Of a stretch of 64,000 nucleotides of DNA, positions 45,641 to 55,398 are shown one piece after another (the first letter of the stretch is position 1; every line of letters begins with the position of its first letter). This stretch comes from Paraburkholderia largidicola. GTDB lineage: Bacteria; Pseudomonadota; Gammaproteobacteria; Burkholderiales; Burkholderiaceae. The DNA is taken from assembly GCF_013426895.1 (NCBI RefSeq), contig NZ_AP023174.1, forward strand, positions 186,001 to 250,000. Direction: 5' to 3'. Under the pieces are notes generated by a model. The model was given only the letters and a program-made list of their open reading frames with translations. It was not told where the DNA came from and did not search any database. The position numbers and the translations under genes were made by a program.

Positions 45641-48600
45641 CTACTTCGCTACAACAACAGGAATCCCCCGCAACACCCCAAACCCTTTAGCTTCCCGAAG
45701 CGCCTCCTCAACAGCCGACCCAGTCGCGGCCTCGACATGCAACTGCGCTGCCAGCGCGCGCTCACTGCGCTTCACACCAGCAAGATTGGCAAGCTTCACA
45801 TGCCCATACCCGCGCACACGCGCATGCAACCCAGCGAGCTTGACGACATCCTCCGCCGTGACGGCATCAAAAACTGCAAACGCCCGCTGCATCGTTGCCT
45901 CATAGTCCGTGGACAACTCGCGCTCCATGCGCCGCTCGACAGTGCGGCCAAACGGATCGAGCATCGTCCCACGCAGCCCGCGCCACTTCGCCATCACGCC
46001 GAACACCGGCCACATCCATTGACCAAACGTCTTCTTCTGCGGCGTCGCGCCGTGTTTCGCGCGTGAAATAGCCGGCGGCGCAAGGTTGAACTTCACGCCG
46101 AAATCCTTCCCGGCGACGCCTTCGAATTGCGCTTCGAGCGCAGCACGGAAAGCCGGATCGCTATGCAGACGCGCGACTTCGTATTCATCCTTCACCGCGA
46201 GCAGCCGATAAAACGTCGTCGCAACAGCGCGGCTCAAGCGCTCGTCAACCTCGACCGTGCCTTCGAGCTTGCGCTCAGCCTGACGCGCTGCATCGACCAG
46301 CGCACGATAGCGCTTCACATAAGCCGCGCCGCCATACGCCATCAAACGCGCCTCACGATCCGCGACCAACGCGTCGAGCGTCTCCAGCGCTACGGCAGGC
46401 TGCGCCGCATGACGCTGCGTCCACAGCGCTTCCAGTCCGGCAGGATCGGCGGCAGCCATGCGGCCAATCGAAAACGCCAGCTGGTTCATCTGCACCGCGA
46501 CGTTGTTCAGTTCGATGGCGCGCATCATCGCGGCGAACGACACGGGCACGAGGCCCAGTTGCCACGCGAAGCCAAGCATCAGAATGTTTGCACCGATCGT
46601 GTCGCCGAGGAAACGCGTCGCGAGCGCCTGTGCATCGCACGACGACATGCGCTCTTCACCCGCCGCGTGACGCATCTTGTCCAGCAGGGCATCCGCGTGC
46701 AGATTCGCGTCCGGATTCTGTACGAACGAGGCGTTCGGAATCGCGTGCGTGTTCACGACGATCCGCGTGCGGCCGTGACGCACCGTTTGCAATGCATCTG
46801 CGCCCGCGCCGACCACCATGTCGCAGGCGAGCAGCACGTCGGCCTGTTGCGTGTCGATGCGCACCTGGTTCAGCCATTCGTCGCGCGCGGCGAAGCGCAC
46901 GAACGACAGCACCGAACCGCCTTTCTGCGCGAAGCCCATGAAATCGAGCACCGATGCGCTCTTGCCTTCCAGATGCGCAGCCATGCTGATCAGCGCGCCG
47001 ACCGTCACGACACCCGTGCCGCCGACGCCCGTCACGAGAATGTCGTACGGTGCGGCGTCGAGGTGCGTCGCAGGCGTCGGCAATGCATCGACGCGCGCGG
47101 TGAGCGCGGCTGCATCGAATGCGACGCCCGCCGCCTTCTTCAGCTTGCCGCCTTCGATCGTCACGAAGCTCGGGCAGAAGCCGTTCACGCACGAATAGTC
47201 CTTGTTGCACGACGACTGATCGATGCGGCGCTTGCGTCCGAGTGGCGTTTCGACGGGTTCGACGGACAGACAGTTCGACTGCACGCCGCAATCGCCGCAG
47301 CCTTCACACACTTCCTCGTTGATGAAGAGGCGTTTGTCCGGGTCGGGGAACTCGCCTTTTTTGCGGCGGCGGCGCTTTTCGGCGGCACACGTCTGGTCGT
47401 AGATCAGCACCGTCACGCCGTCGATATCGCGCAACTCGCGTTGCACCTTGTCGAGCTCGCTGCGGTGATGGAACGTCGTGCCGTTCGGGAACTGGCCATG
47501 ATGGCCGTCATACTTCTCCGGCTCGTCGCTGACCACGACGAAGTGCGATACGCCTTCTGCTTCGACCTGTCGCGCAATCTGCGGGACCGAGATGCTGCCG
47601 TCGACTGGCTGGCCGCCCGTCATCGCGACGGCGTCGTTGTAGAGAATCTTGTAGGTGATCGTCGCTTTCGCCGCGACGGCCTGGCGGATCGCGAGAATGC
47701 CCGAGTGAAAGTATGTGCCGTCGCCGAGATTCTGGAAGACGTGGCGCGTTTTCGTGAACATCGAATGCGAGGCCCAGTCGACGCCTTCGCCGCCCATCTG
47801 GATCAGGCCCGTCGTGTCGCGCTCCATCCACGACGCCATGAAGTGACAGCCAATACCCGCCTGCGCGATCGAACCTTCAGGCACCTTCGTCGATGTATTG
47901 TGCGGGCAGCCCGAACAGAAGTAGGGCGTGCGCTTCACGGCATCGGCGGCATTCGAGAGTATCTGCGGCGCGACGAGATCGACCACGCGTTCGCGGCGGT
48001 CGAGCGCGGGCTTGTGCTTCGCGAGCCAGTTGGCGAACACGGGAAGAATGCGCGACGGCCGCAACTCGCCGAGCGACGACAGCAGCATCGAACCATCTTC
48101 CGCATGCTTGCCGACGATCACGGGGCGCGCGCCTTCCGTGCGGTTGTACAGATAGTCCTTGATCTGCTGCTCGATGACGGGCCCTTTCTCTTCGATCACG
48201 AGCACTTCCGACAGACCGGATACGAACGCATCGATGCGCGTCATTTCGAGCGGGAACGACAGACCGACCTTATAGATGCGCACGCCCGCCTGTTCGAGAT
48301 CGGCGACGGTGAGATCGAGGCGGCGCAGCGCTTCCATCAGATCGAGATGCGCCTTGCCGCACGTGATGATGCCGACGTTCGCGTGCGGGCTCGGCGCGAT
48401 CCACTTGTCGATGCTGTTGAAGCGCGCGAAGTGCCGCACGGCGTCGAGCTTGGCGTGCAGACGCTGTTCGATGGTGAGACTCGGCAGATCGGGCCAGCGG
48501 TTGTGCAGGCCGCCCGCGGGCGGCTCGAAGCCTTCGGGCGTCGGCCATTCCATTTGCAGCGCGTCGAGATCGACGGTCGAGCCGGACTCGACCGTTTCCG

Positions 48601-49237
48601 AAATCGCCTTGTAGCCCACCCACGCGCCCGAGTAGCGCGACAGCGCCCAGCCGTAGATGCCGAACTCCAGCATGTCCGCGATGTTCGATGGGTTCACGAC
48701 GGGCATGTGCCACGCGATCATCGCGAAGTCGCTTTGATGCGGCATCGACGACGACACGCAGCCATGGTCGTCGCCCGCGACGACCAGCACGCCGCCATGC
48801 TGCGACGAGCCGTACGCGTTGCCATGCTTGAGCGCGTCGCCCGCGCGATCGACGCCCGGGCCTTTGCCGTACCACATCGCGTACACGCCATCGACGGTGC
48901 GTTCGGGGTCCGCCTCGACGCGCTGCGTGCCGAGCACCGCCGTGCCGCCGAGTTCCTCGTTGATCGCGGGCAGGAAGCGGACGTCGTTCGCTTCGAGCAG
49001 TTTCTTCGCTTTCCACAACTGCTGGTCCACCATGCCGAGCGGCGAGCCGCGATAGCCGCTGATGAAGCCAGCCGTGTTCAGGCCGCGCGCCTTGTCGAGC
49101 TGGCGCTGCATCAGCGCCAGACGCACGAGGGCTTGCGTGCCCGTCAGGAAGATCCGGCCGCGCGTGGCGGTCAGGTTGTCCGACAGGCGGTAGTCGGCGA
49201 GTGCAGGGGTGCCGTCGATGGGTAGACGAGCGGTCAT
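45641..49237 (-). CDS. ior: Fused indolepyruvate ferredoxin oxidoreductase
   Basis: This 1198-residue cytoplasmic enzyme joins the alpha and beta parts of two-subunit enzymes. The N-terminal pyrimidine and TPP-binding region contains GFISGYRGSPLG and CSGCPHNTS. A Cys-rich segment CEGCGDCGVQSNC and SCNKDYSC (about residues 640-700) can bind iron-sulfur clusters. The C-terminal gamma domain starts VTGVGGTGVVTVG. It oxidatively decarboxylates aryl-pyruvates from aromatic amino acids to aryl-acetyl-CoA. The gene is intact and starts at 49,237. Confidence 0.93.
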   Translation of the reverse strand: MTARLPIDGTPALADYRLSDNLTATRGRIFLTGTQALVRLALMQRQLDKARGLNTAGFISGYRGSPLGMVDQQLWKAKKLLEANDVRFLPAINEELGGTAVLGTQRVEADPERTVDGVYAMWYGKGPGVDRAGDALKHGNAYGSSQHGGVLVVAGDDHGCVSSSMPHQSDFAMIAWHMPVVNPSNIADMLEFGIYGWALSRYSGAWVGYKAISETVESGSTVDLDALQMEWPTPEGFEPPAGGLHNRWPDLPSLTIEQRLHAKLDAVRHFARFNSIDKWIAPSPHANVGIITCGKAHLDLMEALRRLDLTVADLEQAGVRIYKVGLSFPLEMTRIDAFVSGLSEVLVIEEKGPVIEQQIKDYLYNRTEGARPVIVGKHAEDGSMLLSSLGELRPSRILPVFANWLAKHKPALDRRERVVDLVAPQILSNAADAVKRTPYFCSGCPHNTSTKVPEGSIAQAGIGCHFMASWMERDTTGLIQMGGEGVDWASHSMFTKTRHVFQNLGDGTYFHSGILAIRQAVAAKATITYKILYNDAVAMTGGQPVDGSISVPQIARQVEAEGVSHFVVVSDEPEKYDGHHGQFPNGTTFHHRSELDKVQRELRDIDGVTVLIYDQTCAAEKRRRRKKGEFPDPDKRLFINEEVCEGCGDCGVQSNCLSVEPVETPLGRKRRIDQSSCNKDYSCVNGFCPSFVTIEGGKLKKAAGVAFDAAALTARVDALPTPATHLDAAPYDILVTGVGGTGVVTVGALISMAAHLEGKSASVLDFMGFAQKGGSVLSFVRFAARDEWLNQVRIDTQQADVLLACDMVVGAGADALQTVRHGRTRIVVNTHAIPNASFVQNPDANLHADALLDKMRHAAGEERMSSCDAQALATRFLGDTIGANILMLGFAWQLGLVPVSFAAMMRAIELNNVAVQMNQLAFSIGRMAAADPAGLEALWTQRHAAQPAVALETLDALVADREARLMAYGGAAYVKRYRALVDAARQAERKLEGTVEVDERLSRAVATTFYRLLAVKDEYEVARLHSDPAFRAALEAQFEGVAGKDFGVKFNLAPPAISRAKHGATPQKKTFGQWMWPVFGVMAKWRGLRGTMLDPFGRTVERRMERELSTDYEATMQRAFAVFDAVTAEDVVKLAGLHARVRGYGHVKLANLAGVKRSERALAAQLHVEAATGSAVEEALREAKGFGVLRGIPVVVAK

Positions 49238-49564
49238 TGTGGAGTCTCCGGTTTTTTGCGTTTCACTGGCGGCATCTTGTTGCGGCTTGCCGTCGCAGCG
49301 AAAGAGACTCCATTCTTTCGCGTCAATTGGAGAAGATTTTTGCTACTTTTTGTCGCTGGTCCATTGACTGCGACATGATTCCAGTCATTCCGGCTCGTAT
49401 TGAGATAGATCCACCGCCTTCGGTTGCCAGGCTGCCTGAAGGGCGGTTGATGGCGTTACCCGGAACGGCTATGGAGACATGCCTATGCCATCCGGACGAG
49501 GTTCGTGAGGCCCGCCCTTGGGTTACGCTATGCCAACCGTGCCGCAACCCACAGGAGACGGACG
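49238..49564. other. Divergent intergenic region between ior and the GST gene
   Basis: It holds promoters for both genes and no supported gene. A moderately A+T-rich stretch is near 49,320-49,380. I see no clear inverted repeat. Confidence 0.5.
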
Positions 49565-50182
49565 ATGAAACTCTATTACTGGCCGAAAACGCGGGCTTTT
49601 CGCGCGCTGTGGATGCTCGAAGAAATCGGTGAGCCCTATGAACTCGCGCGCGTGAACCTGCGCGCAGGCGAGCAGGACACCACCGATTTCCACCACGTCA
49701 ATCCGATGTGCAAGCTGCCCGCGCTCGACGACGGCGGCGTGCAGGTCGCCGAATCCGGCGCGGTGCTCCTGTATCTGGCCGACCGTTTCCCCGAAGCGAA
49801 TCTCGGCGCGCCAGTCGGCGATCCGTTGCGCGGGCGTTTCCTGCAGTGGCTATTCTTCACGCCCGGCTGTCTCGAACCCGCGATGGCCGAAAAGATGACG
49901 GGCGCGTCGGGCAATTCGTTCAGCTTCGGCTGGGGCAACCTGGAGCGCGTGAAATCGGCGATCGATATGGCGCTCGATGAAGGCGACTGGCTGCTCGGCG
50001 AACGCTTTTCCGCTGCCGACCTGCTGCTGGCGGGCACCCTGCAGATCGCGTTTGTCGCGAAGCTACTCGAGCCGTCGGGACGCATCGGTGAATACGTCGA
50101 GCGGGCGATCGCGCGCGAAGGGCACGTGCGAGCAATGGCAATCGAACAACGTGAGATAGACGCGCTCAAGGCGAAGCACTAG
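49565..50182 (+). CDS. Glutathione S-transferase
   Basis: This 205-residue protein has an N-terminal thioredoxin fold (opening KLYYWPKTRAFRALWMLEEIG; ESGAVLLYLADRFP for the glutathione Glu-Ser site near residues 62-75) and a C-terminal helical domain (95-205) with the FSAADLLLAG capping motif. The ATG at 49,565 follows CAGGAG at good spacing; the frame upstream is not supported. It is a soluble detoxification enzyme with unknown substrate. Confidence 0.9.
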   Translation: MKLYYWPKTRAFRALWMLEEIGEPYELARVNLRAGEQDTTDFHHVNPMCKLPALDDGGVQVAESGAVLLYLADRFPEANLGAPVGDPLRGRFLQWLFFTPGCLEPAMAEKMTGASGNSFSFGWGNLERVKSAIDMALDEGDWLLGERFSAADLLLAGTLQIAFVAKLLEPSGRIGEYVERAIAREGHVRAMAIEQREIDALKAKH

Positions 50183-50204
50183 CGGTCGTTCGAAAAACGC
50201 GCGC

Positions 50205-51143
50205 TCAGCCCGTCGGCGCCTGCTGCAGTTCGTGCGGCTGAAGCGGCTCGACATCGTCGAAATGCGTGTAGTCGATATGGCTCACGCCGTTCACTTCGCG
50301 GATCAGGTCGACGAAGCGGTGCTGCCAGCGTATGTCGTCGATGGGCCATGAATAGCGCGCCTGCATCGTCTGTGCGGTGTTTTCGTCCGAACCTTCGATC
50401 GTGATCAGCAGCGAAGCGTCCTGCTCGGCGAGGCTCTCGGGCGTCTCGCCAAAAAGCGGGCTGGCTTCGTCGATCACATGCATCAGGTTCCAGCCGAGAT
50501 AGAACATCGGCTGCTGATCGCGCACCAGCCGCAGGTCGTAGATCTTGCGCAGCACATAGCCTTCCGACGAGCGCTCCAGACGCATCAGCCGCAGCCGCGC
50601 GCGAGCCTCGACGATCACGTTCTGACGTGCGTTCGCGGTGCGCACCATCAGCGTGGTGCGTCCGTCGATAGGGCGCACGACCGCGTACTGCGAGAACATG
50701 ATCTTCGCGCGCGGCCGCGAAAAGCGCGCGAAGATCAGCCCGGTGGCCAGCGCAATGCCCGACATGCCGACGAAGATTTCAAACGTCGCGACGAGATGCC
50801 CATAAAGCGTCTGCGGATGCATGTCGCCGTACCCAACGGTCGCAAGCGTTTCGACGCTGAAGAAGAACGCGCCGGCGAACCCTTTCGGATTCTGATTGGC
50901 GATGTCCGCGCCGCCGAGTTCATAGAGCGACGCGAAGACCGAGTTCAGCACGAGGAACACGAGCGCCAGTGAGATGAAGAACACAGGCCAGCTGATCGTC
51001 AGCGCGCGGTGATAGAGGTCCTGCCAGACGCGCAGCGGCAGGCCATGCGCGATCACGGTGTGCGAACGCATACGAATTTTCCGGTCGAGAATCCGGCCTT
51101 TGCGCACGCGGTGAGGGTTCGATTCGGGCGGGGTCGCGCTCAT
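50205..51143 (-). CDS. KirBac-type inward rectifier K+ channel
   Basis: This 312-residue protein has a short cytoplasmic N-terminus, a slide helix (about 38-50) and membrane helix M1 (about 52-75). A pore loop carries the K+ filter TVGYGD (about 101-106), M2 is at about 118-143, and a large C-terminal Ig-like domain forms the cytoplasmic pore (150-300). The layout matches KirBac1.1 from Burkholderia pseudomallei. It should form tetramers that pass K+ across the inner membrane. It ends 22 bases from the GST gene, tail to tail. Confidence 0.93.
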   Translation of the reverse strand: MSATPPESNPHRVRKGRILDRKIRMRSHTVIAHGLPLRVWQDLYHRALTISWPVFFISLALVFLVLNSVFASLYELGGADIANQNPKGFAGAFFFSVETLATVGYGDMHPQTLYGHLVATFEIFVGMSGIALATGLIFARFSRPRAKIMFSQYAVVRPIDGRTTLMVRTANARQNVIVEARARLRLMRLERSSEGYVLRKIYDLRLVRDQQPMFYLGWNLMHVIDEASPLFGETPESLAEQDASLLITIEGSDENTAQTMQARYSWPIDDIRWQHRFVDLIREVNGVSHIDYTHFDDVEPLQPHELQQAPTG

Positions 51144-51287
51144 TCTTTTTCTGTTCGGCTGACGGGTGAAGTGCGCAGCGTCGAGGCGCGGCCGTGATGT
51201 CCTTCGCCCGCTGCGGCGTGTAGTGTAGCCCGTCCGCCCGGTTATGGGCGGCGATGCATGACTTCTGGCGAAGCGACCGTTGTCCGC

Positions 51288-51533
51288 TCAGGGAAACGCT
51301 CGCGGCTTCGGCACGCCCGCGCCGTGCTCGATATCGGCAACAGCCTGCTGATGCGCCGTTTCGACAGCTTCGGCTTCCGTCGCGAAGCCTGTGTCGCCGC
51401 CTACCGTGGTCCAGCGCTGCACGGGATGATCGCGGTGCCGGATTTCGTATTCCGCGTCCCAGCGCGCGCCCTGAAGTTCGAGTGGCCGCACGTGTATCGC
51501 GTACACGCCGTAGAGAAAGAGCGGTTCTGCCAT
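51288..51533 (-). CDS. Small conserved-looking protein of 81 residues, unknown function
   Basis: This soluble protein has several aromatic strands (LFLYGVYAIHV, WTTVGGDTGF) and a helix (AEAVETAHQQAVADIEH). GGAGG lies five bases before the ATG, and codon use is C/G-ending, so it is likely real. It shares size and strand with the next small gene 89 bases downstream. No family is recognised. Confidence 0.6.
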   Translation of the reverse strand: MAEPLFLYGVYAIHVRPLELQGARWDAEYEIRHRDHPVQRWTTVGGDTGFATEAEAVETAHQQAVADIEHGAGVPKPRAFP

Positions 51534-51622
51534 GATCGCCTCCGCCTGTTCAACGAAGAAAAGGTCGTAGGCGCGGCGCGCGGCGGACGCGCCACGTCTC
51601 GTTCAATGCGAAAGCCCAGTGC

Positions 51623-51844
51623 CTATAGTTCGATCTCGCCGAGGATTCTGTGGGCTAGCGCCTTCGCTTCTTCGAGCGCTTCGTCGGCTGTCGGCGACGT
51701 GGCTTCGACTTCGTAAAGCGTGTCTTCCGTCTCGTCGCCTTCGTCGCGTGACAGCGCAACGACGCCCTGGTACTGCCCGCCATCTACCGGGCGAACGGTC
51801 GCCGTCGCCGTATAGAGACCTTTGGTGTAGGTGACGTCCTCCAT
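51623..51844 (-). CDS. Small protein of 73 residues, unknown function
   Basis: This acidic soluble protein has beta-strands (YTATATVRPVDGGQYQGVVAL) and a C-terminal helix (ADEALEEAKALAHRIL). AGGAG stands eight bases before the ATG at 51,844, which is preferred over an upstream start ten residues earlier. The layout resembles the gene at 51,288: strands, then a helix. The two may be distant relatives. Confidence 0.6.
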   Translation of the reverse strand: MEDVTYTKGLYTATATVRPVDGGQYQGVVALSRDEGDETEDTLYEVEATSPTADEALEEAKALAHRILGEIEL

Positions 51845-52019
51845 GATGCATCTCCTGCAAGGGGGAGATTCCATCCTAGCACGCGATTTCGACGCTCACA
51901 TGTCGGCACCCAAAGGCGCGCTCACCATGTCTTTCCACGCGTCTGCATACTGCCCGCATGGCGGGCGGAGTTGCCGGTCAGGCGCCTGTCACGGCAACTT
52001 CTTCCGGCAACCTCAGCGA

Positions 52020-52946
52020 TCAATCCTGCAGCAGCGATACCACTTCATCGAGCGTCGGCGAGTGCGCGCCCGAATGGCGGCAAGCCGCCGCGCCTGCCGC
52101 GAGCGAGAACGCCAGATGTTCTTCCCACTTGCGTTGCGGCGCCGTCATCAGACTGAACAGCAGCCCGCCGATCGACGCGTCGCCCGCGCCGACCGTATCG
52201 GCGACGGCCACGCGCGGCGGCTTCGCTTCGACGATCCGGTCGCCGTCGATCAGCGTCGCCGTCTCCGAGCCGCGCGTAACGAGCACGATCGCCGTGGGGT
52301 TCATCGCGCGCAATTGCGCGAGGGCGGCGGCTTCGTCGTCGGTCTTGAACAGCAGCCGCAGGTCTTCGTCCGATACCTTGATCAGATCGGCGAGCGACGC
52401 CATCTGGCGCAGCGTCGGCTCGTAGCCATGCGCCATCAGGTTGCGGTAGTTCGGATCGAAGCTGATCTTCACGCCGCGCTCGCGTAGTTCGGCGGCGAGC
52501 TTCGCGAGCGTCGCGCCGAGCGGCTGGCGCACGAGGCTGATGCAGCCGAAATGCGCCCACTTCACATGCGACATCCAGCCTTCGGGCAGCTTCGACGGAT
52601 CGAAGGCGAGGTCCGCGCTGTTGTCGCCCATGAAGAAATACGCGGGCGGATGCGTCTGATGCACGACGGCGAGCAGCGGCGCGCGCTCGACGCGCTGCAT
52701 GAAGCGCATGTCGAGACCCGCGGCGACGCTCGCGTTCCACAGGTCGTCGGAGAAATTGTCGACGCCGAGCGATCCGGCGCAGGCCGTCGGCAAACCGAGC
52801 CGTGCGACCGCGCGCGCGACGTTCCAGCCCGCGCCGCCGGGAACCGACAGCCAGCTTGCGGGACCCGTGCGCACGAGATCGGTGAGGATGTCGCCGGCGG
52901 AAACGAATTCGGGAAACTCAGCGTGAAATTCAGGGCTCGCGCTCAT
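52020..52946 (-). CDS. PfkB family sugar kinase (fructokinase-like)
   Basis: This 308-residue ribokinase-fold enzyme has an N-terminal GGAGWNVARAVARLG (sugar binding) and a C-terminal DTVGAGDASIGG, with the catalytic Asp and anion hole. The ATG at 52,946 is preferred to a GTG nine bases upstream because GGTGAG lies just before it. The gene follows the AGE epimerase gene by 29 bases, on the same strand. If the epimerase yields fructose, this enzyme would make fructose phosphate. Confidence 0.82.
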   Translation of the reverse strand: MSASPEFHAEFPEFVSAGDILTDLVRTGPASWLSVPGGAGWNVARAVARLGLPTACAGSLGVDNFSDDLWNASVAAGLDMRFMQRVERAPLLAVVHQTHPPAYFFMGDNSADLAFDPSKLPEGWMSHVKWAHFGCISLVRQPLGATLAKLAAELRERGVKISFDPNYRNLMAHGYEPTLRQMASLADLIKVSDEDLRLLFKTDDEAAALAQLRAMNPTAIVLVTRGSETATLIDGDRIVEAKPPRVAVADTVGAGDASIGGLLFSLMTAPQRKWEEHLAFSLAAGAAACRHSGAHSPTLDEVVSLLQD

Positions 52947-52975
52947 GATGCTCACCGTACGAGGTTATTCGGACT

Positions 52976-54250
52976 TTATTCGGACGCGCTGGAAGGCTGC
53001 ACCGCGGGTTGCAGTGCGTGCAGCAGCACTTCGTAGCATGCGCCCATCGTGTGATAGTCGGTCTTGCCGGCCGGGCTCTTCTCGTCGCTGTACTTGCGGT
53101 TGTCGCACGTGAGGATGCGGTACCACGCGCCGTATCGATGATCGACGAAATGCGCCCAGCTGTAGCGCCAGATCTCGTCGTACCAGTCCCAGAAGCGTTC
53201 GTTGCCCGTGCGCTGGCCGAGCAGCGCGGCCGTCGCGAAGGTTTCGGCCTGCACCCAGAAGTATTTGTCGTGGTCGCAGACGGTGTAGTCCGGGCCGAAG
53301 CCGTAGTACAGGCCGCCGTGATCGTTGTCCCACGCGTGCGTCATCGCTGCGTCGAACAGTTCGATCGCGCGCGGCAGCAGCCACGGCAGCGGACGGTGGC
53401 GCTCCAGGATCAGCAGCAGCTTCGCCCACTCCGTCTGATGGCCGGGCTGGAAACCCCACGGGCGGAAGATGTTCGAGCTGTCTTCCTCGTTGTAGTGCCA
53501 GTCCACCGACCAGTCCGCGTGAAAGTGCTCCCACACCAGACCTTGCGACAGCTTCGCCTGACGCAGCGTGATGTTGGTCGCGACGCGCTCGGCGCGGTCG
53601 AGGTACACGAGATGGCCCGTCGCCTCGTACGCGGTGAGCAGCGCCTCTGTGGTGTGCATGTTCGCATTCTGGCCGCGATACGAGCTCACGCTCCAGTCGG
53701 CCGTGGCTTCGTCGGCGTACAGGCCGGCTGCCGGGTCCCAGAAGCGGTGCTCCATCAGCTCGAAGGTCGCGGCGATCATCGGCTTCGCTTCTTCGATGCC
53801 CGCCATCGCCGCGTGCGAATACGCGAGCAGCACGAACGCGAGGCCGTAGCAGTGGCGCGTCGCGTCGAGCGTGCGCTTGTGGCCGTCGCGCCAGTCGATC
53901 TCCCAGTCGTAGCCCTGGTGATGCGGGTCCCAGTGCGCGTCGCGCAGGAACTTCAGGCCGTGCTGCGCGTACTCCAGATGCTGCGGATCGCCGAACTGCC
54001 GGTACGCCATCGCGTAGTTGAACACGTAGCGGCAACTGCTGACCAGGTGACGCGTCGCGCGGTTGTAGATCGAGCCGTCGTCGCGGAAGAAGTGGAAGAA
54101 GCCGCCGCTCGGGTCGAGCACGTTCGGCGCGTAGAAGCGCAGCGTGTCCTCGATGTGCGACAGCAGGAAAGCGCCGTCGCGGAAGCTCGCGACAGGCGGC
54201 GCCTTGTGATTGGCGGTGTTGTTCGAAAGAGTCGTGTCGGGTTGTTTCAT
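52976..54250 (-). CDS. AGE family sugar epimerase/isomerase
   Basis: This 424-residue soluble enzyme has an (alpha/alpha)6-barrel. Family features are YNRATRHLVSSCRYVFNYA near 60-80, ANMHTTEALLTAYEATG with the conserved His-Met-His region, and GFQPGHQTEWAKLLL near 270. Such proteins interconvert mannose and fructose or epimerise N-acylglucosamine. The ATG at 54,250 overlaps the LacI stop by ATGA, so the frame upstream is not used. Context with a sugar kinase favours mannose-fructose isomerase (inference). Confidence 0.82.
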   Translation of the reverse strand: MKQPDTTLSNNTANHKAPPVASFRDGAFLLSHIEDTLRFYAPNVLDPSGGFFHFFRDDGSIYNRATRHLVSSCRYVFNYAMAYRQFGDPQHLEYAQHGLKFLRDAHWDPHHQGYDWEIDWRDGHKRTLDATRHCYGLAFVLLAYSHAAMAGIEEAKPMIAATFELMEHRFWDPAAGLYADEATADWSVSSYRGQNANMHTTEALLTAYEATGHLVYLDRAERVATNITLRQAKLSQGLVWEHFHADWSVDWHYNEEDSSNIFRPWGFQPGHQTEWAKLLLILERHRPLPWLLPRAIELFDAAMTHAWDNDHGGLYYGFGPDYTVCDHDKYFWVQAETFATAALLGQRTGNERFWDWYDEIWRYSWAHFVDHRYGAWYRILTCDNRKYSDEKSPAGKTDYHTMGACYEVLLHALQPAVQPSSASE

Positions 54251-55233
54251 GGCATGTTCACCGAAGTACTGGCACGGACAACGAGTTGGACCGGAATGCG
54301 AATGTCGAGTGCGGACGGCGTGTCTTCGAGCAGCAGTTCGACGCCGCGCCGGCCGAGTGCTTCCTTGTCGACGGCGATCGTCGTGAGCGGCGGGCGCGCG
54401 TGAGCGGCGGCGGGAATGTCGTCGAATCCGACGATCGCGATGTCTTCGGGCACCCGCAGGCCGCGCGCGAGACACACGCGCAGCGCGGCGAGCGCGGCGA
54501 GGTCGTTGTACGCGAAGACGGCGTCGGGGCGCGGGCCGGGGCGGTCGAGCAGTTGCTCCATCGCGAGCGCGGCGCCGGCGTCGGGATCGAGGCCGGCGTC
54601 GATCGTGATTTCCAGCGACGGATCGAATAGCAGGCCGGCTTCGAAAAACGCGCGCCGGTAGCCGAGCGCGCGCTGCGCGATGCTGTAGTGCGCGAGCGAG
54701 CCGCCGATGAACGCGACACGCGTGCGCTTCTGTGCAAACAGATGCTGCATCGCGAGCGCGGCGCCCGCCTGGTTGTCGAGATTCACTGAACGCAGGTTTG
54801 GCGCCCACAGATCGATCAGCACGAGCGGGCGCTTCATTGCGACGAGCGTCGTGAGCGTTTCCGGCTCGACGAACCCGGCGACGGCGATCGCGTCGGGCGC
54901 ATGCAGGCGCATCTGCTGGACGACGTCCTCGGTCGGACCGGCTGTCAGCACGGACGGCACGATGCCGCGCTCGCGGCACGCGTCCTCGACGCCATGCAGC
55001 ACGTGCGAAAAGAACGGGCTGACGGCGAAGTTGTTGTGATGACGATGCAGCAGGAACGTGAGCCGGCGAATGCGCGGGCGCAACTGCGCGGAATCGTAGC
55101 CAAGCCGGCGGGCCGTTTCGACGACGCGTTCGCGCGTCGATTCTGACAAACCGGGTTGATTCTTCAGAGCGCGTGAAACGGTGCCGATCGACACGCTGGC
55201 CGCGCGGGCGACGTCGCGGATCGTTGTAGCCAT
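54247..55233 (-). CDS. LacI family transcriptional regulator
   Basis: This 328-residue repressor has an N-terminal helix-turn-helix TIRDVARAASVSIGTVSRAL (about residues 3-22) with the hinge helix near 50. The periplasmic-binding-protein-like sensor domain runs from about 58 to 325. The ATG at 55,233 gives the canonical start just before the HTH; the frame runs 14 residues further upstream without need. Its stop overlaps the AGE start, so it is co-expressed with the enzymes it likely controls. A 21-base palindrome 145 bases upstream is its best operator candidate. Confidence 0.88.
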   Translation of the reverse strand: MATTIRDVARAASVSIGTVSRALKNQPGLSESTRERVVETARRLGYDSAQLRPRIRRLTFLLHRHHNNFAVSPFFSHVLHGVEDACRERGIVPSVLTAGPTEDVVQQMRLHAPDAIAVAGFVEPETLTTLVAMKRPLVLIDLWAPNLRSVNLDNQAGAALAMQHLFAQKRTRVAFIGGSLAHYSIAQRALGYRRAFFEAGLLFDPSLEITIDAGLDPDAGAALAMEQLLDRPGPRPDAVFAYNDLAALAALRVCLARGLRVPEDIAIVGFDDIPAAAHARPPLTTIAVDKEALGRRGVELLLEDTPSALDIRIPVQLVVRASTSVNMP

Positions 55234-55377
55234 CGAAAAAAGCGGCGGCGCGGGACGCGCAGCGGCGGAGTTCAAGTTCGGCTGATTGTATAGTAAAACG
55301 ACCGCGAGAAACCCCTGCTTAGAGCCTTTCGATACGCGTAGATACCCGTATACAGGCGCAGTGAAGGCGAATCTTTT

Positions 55378-55398
55378 GTTTAGTAAAATGAACTAAAC
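55378..55398. promoter_or_regulatory. Perfect 21-base palindrome, candidate LacI-family operator
   Basis: GTTTAGT and ACTAAAC flank a 7-base spacer with no mismatch, 145 bases before the LacI gene start. TAGTAAAA recurs at 55,291-55,298, exactly 90 bases closer to the gene. The pair suggests looping or dual-site control of the LacI-AGE-PfkB operon. Confidence 0.6.

Noticed and set aside
46127..49225. 1032-codon open frame on the plus strand opposite the ior gene
   Set aside because: It is the antisense shadow of a high-GC gene: very rich in Arg, His and Glu, with no domain. The opposite strand encodes a clear indolepyruvate oxidoreductase.
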